Shown here piece by piece: positions 1-6,275 of a stretch of DNA of 9,574 nt. Made by a program: the position numbers and the translations under genes. A model generated the notes under the pieces. The model was not told where the DNA came from. It saw only the letters and a list, made by a program, of their open reading frames with translations, and did no database searches. Source of the DNA: an uncultured Planctomycetaceae bacterium (GTDB lineage: Bacteria; Planctomycetota; Planctomycetia; Pirellulales; Pirellulaceae); assembly GCA_937967755.1 (NCBI GenBank), contig CALBTA010000323.1, positions 1-9,574 of the forward strand, read 5' to 3'. Position 1 is the first letter of the stretch; each line of letters opens with the position of its first letter.

Positions 1-295
1 CGAGCGGAAGGAGCATGTAGGGTCGGCGGCGGGACGCGTAGGGCGAGATCGGAGAGCTCGCGGGCGGGCGAACGATGACAAGAAAAAAAAGGACCGCCAG
101 CCCGCCATCTTTCAACGCGACGAACATATGGGAGCCCGACTCCGAACAGGCCATCGCCTGGGGCAGATGGTTCTTCGTAGGCCATTGCCAGAGCAAATCA
201 ACCTCACGTTCTGCGGCGACAGGTACACCTGCGGCGGAAAGTGATAGCGTCAAGGCGAAAAAGAGTACGGCAAGTGATCGGTGGCTGGTCGTCAT
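1..295 (-). CDS. Exported protein of unknown function, 5' part only (possible beta-propeller)
   Basis: The minus strand reads open from an ATG at 295-293 to the window edge, about 98 codons, so the gene's 3' part lies outside. The N-terminus is a textbook Sec signal peptide: a short polar start (MTTSHRS), a hydrophobic core (LAVLFFALTLSLSAAGVPV) and an AxA-like site with cleavage likely after Ala28 (VAA|ER). The mature start, EREVDLLWQWPT, leads into SGSHMFVALKDGGLAVL, which resembles one blade of a WD40/PQQ/YVTN-type beta-propeller; that family call is only a guess. After codon 68 the reading frame passes T8 (plus-strand A8, 83-90), and the residues beyond it become rich in Pro, Ser and Arg with no Asp or Glu, so a frameshift is possible. 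No strong ribosome binding site is seen. The gene is divergent from the DUF2237 gene. I am confident of the secretion signal and start but not of the function. Confidence 0.62.
   Translation of the reverse strand, partial: MTTSHRSLAVLFFALTLSLSAAGVPVAAEREVDLLWQWPTKNHLPQAMACSESGSHMFVALKDGGLAVLFFLVIVRPPASSPISPYASRRRPYMLLPL
83..90. repeat. Homopolymer A8 (T8 in the minus-strand gene)
   Basis: Eight consecutive A on the plus strand lie inside the minus-strand exported-protein gene, where they read as CTT TTT TTT. Such runs are prone to polymerase slippage and to sequencing or assembly errors. Protein-like composition (RELSDLALRV) continues in another minus-strand frame after the run, which makes this the likely point of any frame change. 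Confidence 0.7.
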
Positions 296-397
296 GGTTG
301 AGTACCCCAGTGGCTGATGCCCGCAATGGGAAGTACCAAGTGAAGAAGCAAATTGTTTCGATGTTGCCTTACCCCCTCTGTACTTGCGTTAGTTTCG

Positions 398-424
398 TTG
401 CCAAATTGACTATGAACCTAGAAT
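398..424 (+). promoter_or_regulatory. Possible sigma70-like promoter of the DUF2237 gene
   Basis: TTGCCA (398-403) matches the -35 consensus at 5 of 6 bases and TAGAAT (419-424) matches the -10 consensus at 5 of 6. They are separated by 15 bases, shorter than the preferred 17. Transcription would start near 431, giving a leader of about 30 bases before the ATG at 461. The site lies in the 165-base divergent region 296-460, which must also hold the promoter of the minus-strand gene; I could not identify that one. The call rests on sequence match alone. Confidence 0.3.
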
Positions 425-460
425 CTTTTCCGCCTCGAGCGGGACGAGCCCCTAGAGAGC

Positions 461-829
461 ATGAGCGGCGCGATGGCAAGCAACGTACTCGGCGGCAAAC
501 TGCAAATGTGTTCGACGGATCCTTTGACCGGGTTCTATCGTGATGGATGTTGCAACACCGGCGCGGACGATGTCGGGCTGCACCTGGTCTGCATCGAAGC
601 CACGGAGGAGTTTCTCGCCTTCAGTGCCTCCGTTGGCAATGACCTGTCCACGCCGATTCCCGCTTATGGGTTCGAAGGCATTCAGCCGGGCGACCGCTGG
701 TGCCTATGTGTGCAACGCTGGCAAGAGGCCCACGCCGCCGGCTTCGCTCCTCAAGTAGTGCTAGATGCCACGCATATTTCGACGCTGGAATTTGTTGATT
801 TGGAACTGCTGAAAGCGTTCGCGGTTTAG
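461..829 (+). CDS. DUF2237 family protein (COG3651)
   Basis: This 122-residue protein is recognised as DUF2237 (PF09996) by its near-complete family pattern: NVLGGKL near residue 8, CSTDPLTGFYRDGCCNTG (17-34), DVGLHLVC (37-44), EFLAFSASVGNDLSTP (50-65), PGDRWCLC (76-83), RWQEA (86-90) and a C-terminal ATH...LEFVDLELLKAFA. It is full length for the family, which is cytosolic and has no established function. Six cysteines (17, 30, 31, 44, 81, 83) and His41 and His105 sit in or near the conserved blocks, which would suit a metal or redox site; that is inference. There is no signal peptide. The start could be the ATG at 461, with GAGAG right before it, or the in-frame ATG at 473; an in-frame stop at 419-421 and no other start codon limit it upstream. 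It appears to be a single-gene unit, divergent from the exported-protein gene and 323 bases before the kinase gene. Confidence 0.9.
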   Translation: MSGAMASNVLGGKLQMCSTDPLTGFYRDGCCNTGADDVGLHLVCIEATEEFLAFSASVGNDLSTPIPAYGFEGIQPGDRWCLCVQRWQEAHAAGFAPQVVLDATHISTLEFVDLELLKAFAV

Positions 830-993
830 ATAGATTGCCGCAGTTTCTTTCCCGCAGCCAAAAGTTCGTTCCACCTCATTCGAGGAACTTGGGTGGCTCA
901 ATCTGCGGAATGCTCGCTCCACAAGGATCGTCCGCCGAAGCTAGCGGCAGCCGGTGAGGTGACTGTTCACGACGGCAATTTCATGCACCGACA

Positions 994-1023
994 TTGACGA
1001 CGCAGCCGTTGCTCTGCTATTTA
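994..1023 (+). promoter_or_regulatory. Weak promoter-like pair upstream of the kinase gene
   Basis: TTGACG (994-999) fits the -35 consensus at 5 of 6 bases. TATTTA (1018-1023), 18 bases on, fits the -10 box at only its first three. If real, transcription would begin near 1030 and the mRNA would have a leader of about 120 bases that includes the inverted repeats at 1054-1120. The poor -10 makes this tentative. Confidence 0.22.
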
Positions 1024-1064
1024 CCCCCACCCAGAATTCCGGCTAGCAGTATACGCGCCAAGCG

Positions 1065-1104
1065 CGAATTTGCACTCAACAACCCCCCAGTGCGCCCAAA
1101 TTCG
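1065..1104. promoter_or_regulatory. 12-bp interrupted inverted repeat in the exopolysaccharide leader
   Basis: CGAATTTGCACT (1065-1076) is mirrored by AGTGC (1089-1093) plus AAATTCG (1098-1104). All 12 bases of the left arm have a partner; the loop is 12 bases and the only irregularity is a 4-base bulge, GCCC (1094-1097). It ends 48 bases before the kinase ATG. It could be an operator palindrome or a folded mRNA leader. A small hairpin CGCGC-CAA-GCGCG (1054-1066) abuts its left side, and the bulge belongs to an alternative stem, GCGCCC (1092-1097) with GGGCGC (1115-1120). The base pairing is read directly from the sequence; the regulatory role is inferred. Confidence 0.5.
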
Positions 1105-1152
1105 AAACTGTGTGGGGCGCGACATGAAAGCGGCCGTCGCTGACAACAACTT

Positions 1153-3456
1153 ATGAACACACAGCCCTCGATGGACCCAGTCTCCTCGCCTGCAATGTCC
1201 ATGTCGTCAACGGATACGATGCAGCACATCATGCGTTTCCTTCGGGCGGCACGGCATCGCAAACAGTATGTCATCGTCTCGCTGGTGGTTGCGGTTTTAT
1301 TGGGCGCGGTCTACTACGTCACGGCGACGCGGATCTATCAGGCGACGGCATCGTTGCTGGTCACGACAACCGGGGCCGACGTGCTGGCGGCAACCGCTGC
1401 CAATATGCCGGGGCAAGACAAGCACATGCCGACGTACGAGCGCCTGTTCAAAAGCCCGGTCGTTCTCGGCCGCGCCCTAGAACTGATCGACAAGATGCCG
1501 GTCGAGATGCGGATCGACTTTGTCGGCTCTCCGCGTGATAAATGGCAACAAATTCTGTCGGAAAACCTCACCGCCAAGGGTGTCACGCGGACTGAGATCA
1601 TTGAAGTCAAATACCAATCGAAGAGCCCCGAGGCAGCGATTGCGATCGTCGATGCGCTGGTGAATTCTTATTTGGAATTCATGGAGCAACACCACCGCGA
1701 CGTATCGGTTGAGATTCTGGCGATTCTCGACGACGAACGCCACGAGGTCGAATCGACCTTGCTGACGAAGCAGCAAGATTTACTCGAACTGAAACATAAG
1801 ATGCGCGATTTAGGCATGCGGGAAGGTTCAAACGTGGTGCACCCTTCCGTGCAAAAGGTAATCGAACTGAACCGCTTAATCGTAGAAGCCCAGACACAAC
1901 GTTTGGAAGTCGAGGCTTCGCTGGCCGCGGTCAACGTGACAATGCGTGAAGGGGGAGATTTGCGCCAACACCTCGCTGCGCTGGATCCCAGCGTTAGCCG
2001 CAACATGATGATGAACGCGATGGGGCTCGACCCTCAGGCGGCCCATACGATTAACTTGGTGGAACGCAAATTGATCGACGACCGCGCGCGATTGGATACG
2101 CTCTCCAACCACTACGGCCCGCGTCATCCGGAGATCATCGAATTGCAACAGCGAATTCGACAGGGTCAAGATTACATCGCAGCCTACACGCGGCGGGCGA
2201 ACAGCCGGATGGCAGGTGTACAGGGTCCGCAACTAGGGCCGATGTTGGTCAGCATGCTACAGCAAAGGTTTAGCGAGGTTAAAGCCCAGGAAGACCAACT
2301 CCTTAAAGAGTACAAGGTCAGCGAGTCTGAGGCAGTGGCATTGAACGACCGCATGGCGGCGCTGCAAGTCGCAGAGAACGAGCTCGCCCGTTTGCGCAGC
2401 CTGCATGAGACCTTGCTGGACCGAATCTCGAATGTCGACATCAACCAGAACCAGGCACAAACGCGGGTCGCCGTGGTCGGTCCTCCTGCTTCTTCCGGAA
2501 ACCCGATTTCTCCACGATTGACGCTGGTGGCGTTCTTCAGTTTGGCAACCGGCCTCGCGGCTGGGCTGGGGCTGGTGTACCTCATGGACATCCTGGACGA
2601 TCGCTTCCGTTCGCCCGAGGAACTGCAAAGTCAAATCGGTGCGCCGGTGTTGGCGATGGTCCGGCGGCTGGCACCGGTTGACCAAGAACATTGGCCACCC
2701 ATTCAAACATTTGTCAATCCCGAAGCGGTGGAAAGCGAAGCGTTTCGCACTCTCCGCGCGGCGCTGGCGTTTTCAGGTGAAGAGTTGGAACGGCTAGCCA
2801 TCACCAGTAGCCAGCCTAGCGACGGTAAAACGACCGTGATTTCCAATTTAGGAGTAGCCTATGCGCAAGCAGGCAAGCGGACATTGCTGGTCGATGCGGA
2901 CCTTCGCAAACCTGGCCTGACAAAACTGCTGCAGCTTCGCGAAGCTGACGGGCTATCGAACGTGCTGCGGTCGACGGAAGATATTGCTTCGATTGCCGGG
3001 CGGCTGATTTCCAGCCCGGGAGTCGAAAATCTCTACGTGCTGCCGAGTGGGCCCCGCCCTTCGGACCCCGCCGAATTGCTTTCGGGCAATCGGATGCAGG
3101 AATTCGTCGCCTGGTGCGAACAGCACTTCGATCAAGTGTTTATCGACTGCCCACCGATTCTGGCCGCCAGCGATGCCGCTCTCGTTGGGCGGCTGCTCGA
3201 TGGAATCATGATGGTTGTCCAACCTGAAAAGAACCACCGACGCATTGTGCTACGTGCGGCCGAGCAGTTGATGGCCATGAATGTGAACCTGGTTGGAATC
3301 GTCGCCAACGCCATCAGCGAGAACGGCGATTCCAATTACGGCTATGGTTACGGCTATGGGTACGGTTATGGCCAGGGCTATGGGTTGGACGATGACGACG
3401 ACCATCCGATTGAGGAAATCTCTAGCCACCAAATGCAACCGCGACGCGCCGCCTAA
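1153..3456 (+). CDS. Exopolysaccharide chain-length protein fused to BY-type tyrosine autokinase (Wzc-like)
   Basis: This 767-residue inner-membrane protein controls polymer length and export of a surface polysaccharide through cycles of tyrosine autophosphorylation. Domains in order: a short cytoplasmic N-tail; TM1 about residues 39-57; a periplasmic Wzz region with coiled-coil stretches (about 185-255 and 330-420); TM2 about 457-478, preceded by the Pro-rich NPISPRL typical of Wzz proteins; then the cytoplasmic kinase. The kinase shows the EX2RX2R oligomerisation motif (Glu529, Arg532, Arg535), Walker A SQPSDGKTT (553-561, Lys559), Walker A' LLVDADLRKP (578-587) and Walker B VFIDCPP (662-668). 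The tail carries seven tyrosines in Tyr-Gly alternation (729-744), the expected phosphorylation cluster, followed by five Asp. Length and order match one-piece Wzc/ExoP-type kinases. The ATG at 1153 has no clear ribosome binding site; ATGs at 1171, 1195 and 1201 are alternatives before TM1. The next gene starts 41 bases downstream, so the two are probably co-transcribed. Confidence 0.95.
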   Translation: MNTQPSMDPVSSPAMSMSSTDTMQHIMRFLRAARHRKQYVIVSLVVAVLLGAVYYVTATRIYQATASLLVTTTGADVLAATAANMPGQDKHMPTYERLFKSPVVLGRALELIDKMPVEMRIDFVGSPRDKWQQILSENLTAKGVTRTEIIEVKYQSKSPEAAIAIVDALVNSYLEFMEQHHRDVSVEILAILDDERHEVESTLLTKQQDLLELKHKMRDLGMREGSNVVHPSVQKVIELNRLIVEAQTQRLEVEASLAAVNVTMREGGDLRQHLAALDPSVSRNMMMNAMGLDPQAAHTINLVERKLIDDRARLDTLSNHYGPRHPEIIELQQRIRQGQDYIAAYTRRANSRMAGVQGPQLGPMLVSMLQQRFSEVKAQEDQLLKEYKVSESEAVALNDRMAALQVAENELARLRSLHETLLDRISNVDINQNQAQTRVAVVGPPASSGNPISPRLTLVAFFSLATGLAAGLGLVYLMDILDDRFRSPEELQSQIGAPVLAMVRRLAPVDQEHWPPIQTFVNPEAVESEAFRTLRAALAFSGEELERLAITSSQPSDGKTTVISNLGVAYAQAGKRTLLVDADLRKPGLTKLLQLREADGLSNVLRSTEDIASIAGRLISSPGVENLYVLPSGPRPSDPAELLSGNRMQEFVAWCEQHFDQVFIDCPPILAASDAALVGRLLDGIMMVVQPEKNHRRIVLRAAEQLMAMNVNLVGIVANAISENGDSNYGYGYGYGYGYGQGYGLDDDDDHPIEEISSHQMQPRRAA
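3337..3384 (+). repeat. Hexanucleotide TAYGGY repeat encoding the Tyr-Gly tail
   Basis: Eight six-base units, one of them CAGGGC, encode Tyr-Gly six times, Gln-Gly once and Tyr-Gly once (residues 729-744). The units vary between TAC/TAT and GGC/GGT/GGG, so the tract is not a perfect microsatellite but is repetitive enough to gain or lose units. It supplies the tyrosine cluster of the autokinase. Confidence 0.85.
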
Positions 3457-3497
3457 TCCACCAGCCCCGGAAAACGGTGTTGCCAAAGGCTATTCCG

Positions 3498-6200
3498 ATG
3501 ACAAGCATGGCGATCAGCATGGGCGCGACACCACGCCTGAATCTTTCGGGCTGGCTGCTGCGAATATTCGACGGGCTGCTGGCCGCCGTCGTTTTCATCG
3601 CTCCTTTGTTCATGGGCGGCCGCCACCCGGTGGGAGAGCTGGTCTACGTGACCATCGTTTGCGCCGCCGCCTGCACCTGGTGCGCGCGATCGGCGTTTAC
3701 ACCGGGGACGACCTGGCGTTCTTCTCACGTTGAAGTCATTTTGGCAGCGGCGATAGCCGTGCTGGCGTTGCAGTTGGTTAGCTGGTCTCCCGACGGGTTG
3801 GCCCGCATCGCTCCGCTCTCGTCGGAGATTCTGCCACTGTGGACCAGCAGCGAAGCGCCGGTACGGCTCGGGCAGTGGTCTACGATTTCGCTTACGCCCC
3901 ACGCGACCCGCGGGCAACTCGTCGTGTTGATCGCGCACGTGATGCTGTTCGTGCTGGTAGTACAACGAGTCCAATCGGCGGAAGACGTCGCGCGGCTGCT
4001 CCGCTGGGTGGCACTCGCCGCGGTGGCGATGGCGATTCTGGGGCTGCTGCAACTATTCGCCGGGAACGGCAAGTTCATGTGGATCTACGAACATCCTTCG
4101 CGGACCACCGACCGCGCCGCCAAGGGCATGTTCGCCAACGAAAACCATTTCGCGTCGTTCCTGGCGATTGGCCTGGCACCCTTGATCGCTTGGATCTCCA
4201 GCATTGGCTCACTCGACGTTCTCCAGCAACAGCCGAGTAGCAAACGTGTTCGCAATGGGTTTGGAAACAGAGGCCCGGCCAGTGCGCAGGACTTTAATTG
4301 GATTTCCCTGGGATTGCTGCTTGCATTGGGCACGGTCGCGTTTGCCGGATTGCTGACCTTTTCCCGTGGCGGGGTGCTCGTCCTGGCGGTCGCCGGGGCG
4401 TCTGTGACCTTCCTCTTAGTCTTCCTGAAAGTTCTCGGCCGCCGGGCTTTGATTGGATTGGGCGCAACGGTCGCGGTTGTCGCTGGCGCTCTCTACATAT
4501 TCGGGGCGCAACCGTTGGCCGGTGAACTGGAAACTCTTGCTGCGGGGGATTTGAAGAAGATTGATCACCATTCCGTCAGAACCGATTTATGGAAGGCCGA
4601 CCTTAACGCGGTGACGCATTCACTGTGGTTGGGCACAGGTGCCGGGTCCCATGCGGACATCTATCCGGTGTTTCTTGACGCCAAGATGAACAAAACCTAC
4701 ACCCACGCCGAGAGCGGCTACGTCCACACGCTGCTGGAAACGGGCATCGTCGGCATGGGGATCGCCGCCGTGTTGTTGGTGACGGCGATTGCTTGGGCGG
4801 CTATCGCGCTGTGGCGGACACGGCAGGGCGCGGGCGGCATCTTAGCCGCCGCGGTCTTGGCCAGCCTGGTCGCCAGCGCGTTTCACTCGATCGCCGATTT
4901 CGTTTGGTACATCCCCGCCTGTATGTCAATGACGATCATTCTTGCGGGCTGCGCCGGCCGGCTGTGGCAGTTGAGCCGCCTGCACAACTATGCCGGCAAA
5001 GCTCTTTACAGTGCCAATCCGCCAGCTTGGGGCGAGTACGCGGTATCGGGCTTCGGCTGGGCAGTTGCCGCGGTCGTGCTCGTGGGAATCAGCGCGTTGA
5101 TGATCTCCAATCGCACGGGTCCTGCTCTGGCGTCGTTCTCCTGGGAAAGGTTCAGGGCACTGCGCAGGGCGGAGATCGAGATGGGAGAAGAAGTTGAGGC
5201 GGAGCTCATCATCAATCACTTGAGCCAAACGGTCGCGCACGATCCGCACCACGCCCGCGCTCACGTCCACATGGCTGCCGCTTGCATTCGGCACTTCGAA
5301 GTGCAGCAACAACAAAGCGATGTGCCGATGCCGCTGTCACAAATTCGAGATGCCGCGGTAGCTTCCAACTTTGCCACCAAGGAAGAGCAAGACGCCTGGG
5401 TCAAGCGTGTCACGGGCGACAACCGTCAGTGGCTCGATCGCGCCATGTTCCATGCTTTCGCTGCGCTTCAGGCTTGCCCTTTGCACGGCGAAGCGTACAC
5501 GGTCCTGACCGAAGTCGCCTTCCTCCACGGACCGAGCGCGCCGCCGCACAGCGTGCTGCTGGACCAGGCGTTACTCGTGCGGCCTCACGACGCCCACGTC
5601 TTATTCGCGGCGGGTCGGGAGGCGGCTCTTCAAGGCGAAGGCGATAAAGCTATCGAACTTTGGAAAGATGCTTTCCACGACGAGCCGCAATATCGCTCGC
5701 AGATCATCGCGATGTTGGCACCGCAACTCACACCGCAGCAGATGGTCGAGTATTTCGAACCCCAGCCCAGACAATTGGTGGAAATTTACAAGTTCTATCG
5801 TGTATCGGGGCTAACCGCATACGCCGTGGAAATAGCGCCTTTGATCGCGCAGAACTGTGAAGCCCAGGCTCAAGAAACTTCCGGAGAAGCCGCGGCTCGC
5901 TTGTGGAACGAAGCTTTTCGCTACTACGACGCCTCTGGCGACGAAGCCAACGCCCTACGCTGCATCGCCCATGCGGTTTCCGACTATCCTCTGAACTACG
6001 ACTTTCGCCGCGATCACGCCGAGCAATTGCTAAAAGTCGGCAAGTACAACGAGGCGGTCGCCGAATTGCGTTGGTGCCGGCAGCAGCGCCGCTCTGACGT
6101 AAAAGTGCAGCGGCTGTGGGAGCAGGCGCGGCGAGGCCCCCGCTTGGATGTGGTCCCCACAACGGCCGCCGAAAGTACGAATCAGCCTGCGATTCGTTGA
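3498..6200 (+). CDS. O-antigen ligase/polymerase family membrane protein with C-terminal TPR-like region
   Basis: This protein of about 900 residues joins a multi-pass O-antigen ligase (Wzy_C/WaaL, PF04932) core to a long soluble tail. Family marks are FANENHF (212-218), SRGG after a membrane helix (289-292), RTDLW (361-365), GTGAGS, and THAESGYVHTLLETGIVG (from 402), the conserved periplasmic-loop block. About ten or more hydrophobic segments run to about residue 540. The rest is soluble with helical TPR-like units (for example GEGDKAIELWKDAF and VGKYNEAVAELRWC). Single-domain family members are about 400-450 residues, so the tail doubles the length. The likely role is polymerising or ligating polysaccharide repeat units at the periplasmic face, in concert with the upstream kinase. 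I chose the ATG at 3498 because AAAGG (3485-3489) lies 8 bases before it; a GTG at 3477 would add seven residues and lacks such a site. Family members cannot be split into polymerase or ligase from sequence alone. Confidence 0.88.
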   Translation: MTSMAISMGATPRLNLSGWLLRIFDGLLAAVVFIAPLFMGGRHPVGELVYVTIVCAAACTWCARSAFTPGTTWRSSHVEVILAAAIAVLALQLVSWSPDGLARIAPLSSEILPLWTSSEAPVRLGQWSTISLTPHATRGQLVVLIAHVMLFVLVVQRVQSAEDVARLLRWVALAAVAMAILGLLQLFAGNGKFMWIYEHPSRTTDRAAKGMFANENHFASFLAIGLAPLIAWISSIGSLDVLQQQPSSKRVRNGFGNRGPASAQDFNWISLGLLLALGTVAFAGLLTFSRGGVLVLAVAGASVTFLLVFLKVLGRRALIGLGATVAVVAGALYIFGAQPLAGELETLAAGDLKKIDHHSVRTDLWKADLNAVTHSLWLGTGAGSHADIYPVFLDAKMNKTYTHAESGYVHTLLETGIVGMGIAAVLLVTAIAWAAIALWRTRQGAGGILAAAVLASLVASAFHSIADFVWYIPACMSMTIILAGCAGRLWQLSRLHNYAGKALYSANPPAWGEYAVSGFGWAVAAVVLVGISALMISNRTGPALASFSWERFRALRRAEIEMGEEVEAELIINHLSQTVAHDPHHARAHVHMAAACIRHFEVQQQQSDVPMPLSQIRDAAVASNFATKEEQDAWVKRVTGDNRQWLDRAMFHAFAALQACPLHGEAYTVLTEVAFLHGPSAPPHSVLLDQALLVRPHDAHVLFAAGREAALQGEGDKAIELWKDAFHDEPQYRSQIIAMLAPQLTPQQMVEYFEPQPRQLVEIYKFYRVSGLTAYAVEIAPLIAQNCEAQAQETSGEAAARLWNEAFRYYDASGDEANALRCIAHAVSDYPLNYDFRRDHAEQLLKVGKYNEAVAELRWCRQQRRSDVKVQRLWEQARRGPRLDVVPTTAAESTNQPAIR

Positions 6201-6224
6201 CCCCGCGATTGCCCTGCTGCATAC

Positions 6225-6251
6225 TTGAAAGCCATATTGTTTGGCTTTCAA
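6225..6251. terminator. Perfect 10-bp hairpin between the ligase and sulfatase genes
   Basis: TTGAAAGCCA (6225-6234) and TGGCTTTCAA (6242-6251) are exact reverse complements around a 7-base loop. The hairpin begins 25 bases after the ligase stop and ends 24 bases before the sulfatase ATG. No T-tract follows on the plus strand, so it is not a classic intrinsic terminator. It may end or stabilise the exopolysaccharide transcript, or act as an operator or leader hairpin for the sulfatase gene. Confidence 0.45.
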
Positions 6252-6275
6252 ACCCTTGTTGCAGCGCGGTAAGCA

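Larger units (their letters stand above)
830..1152. other. Non-coding gap and leader region of the exopolysaccharide unit
   Basis: This 323-base stretch contains no convincing gene on either strand. A minus-strand reading frame reaching into it (1274-1017) is Cys/Arg-rich and antisense to the kinase N-terminus, so it is rejected. Just after the DUF2237 stop, AAGTTC (862-867) and GAACTT (885-890) can pair, with CTC-attc-GAG inside, but no T-tract follows, so it is a poor terminator. The right half carries a weak promoter-like pair (994-1023) and a cluster of inverted repeats (1054-1120), listed separately. Confidence 0.6.

Noticed and set aside
75..317. Plus-strand reading frame of 80 codons at the left edge
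   Set aside because: It overlaps the minus-strand frame that has a clear signal peptide. Its own product is low-complexity, Ser/Ala/Lys-rich and unrecognisable, with no ribosome binding site.
425..460. CCGCCTCGAGCGGG symmetry before the DUF2237 start as an operator
   Set aside because: The symmetry is short and centred on a CTCGAG site, well within chance for GC-rich DNA.
862..890. Hairpin after the DUF2237 gene as an intrinsic terminator
   Set aside because: The 6-bp stem has a bulge and no following T-tract, so I describe it only within the gap entry.
1017..1274. Minus-strand frame of 85 codons across the kinase gene start
   Set aside because: Cys/Arg-rich product, no ribosome binding site, and overlap with the N-terminus of a well-supported gene.
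3453..4052. Minus-strand frame of 199 codons
   Set aside because: It is antisense to the membrane core of the ligase; Arg/Gln/His-rich with no domain, so a shadow of a real gene.
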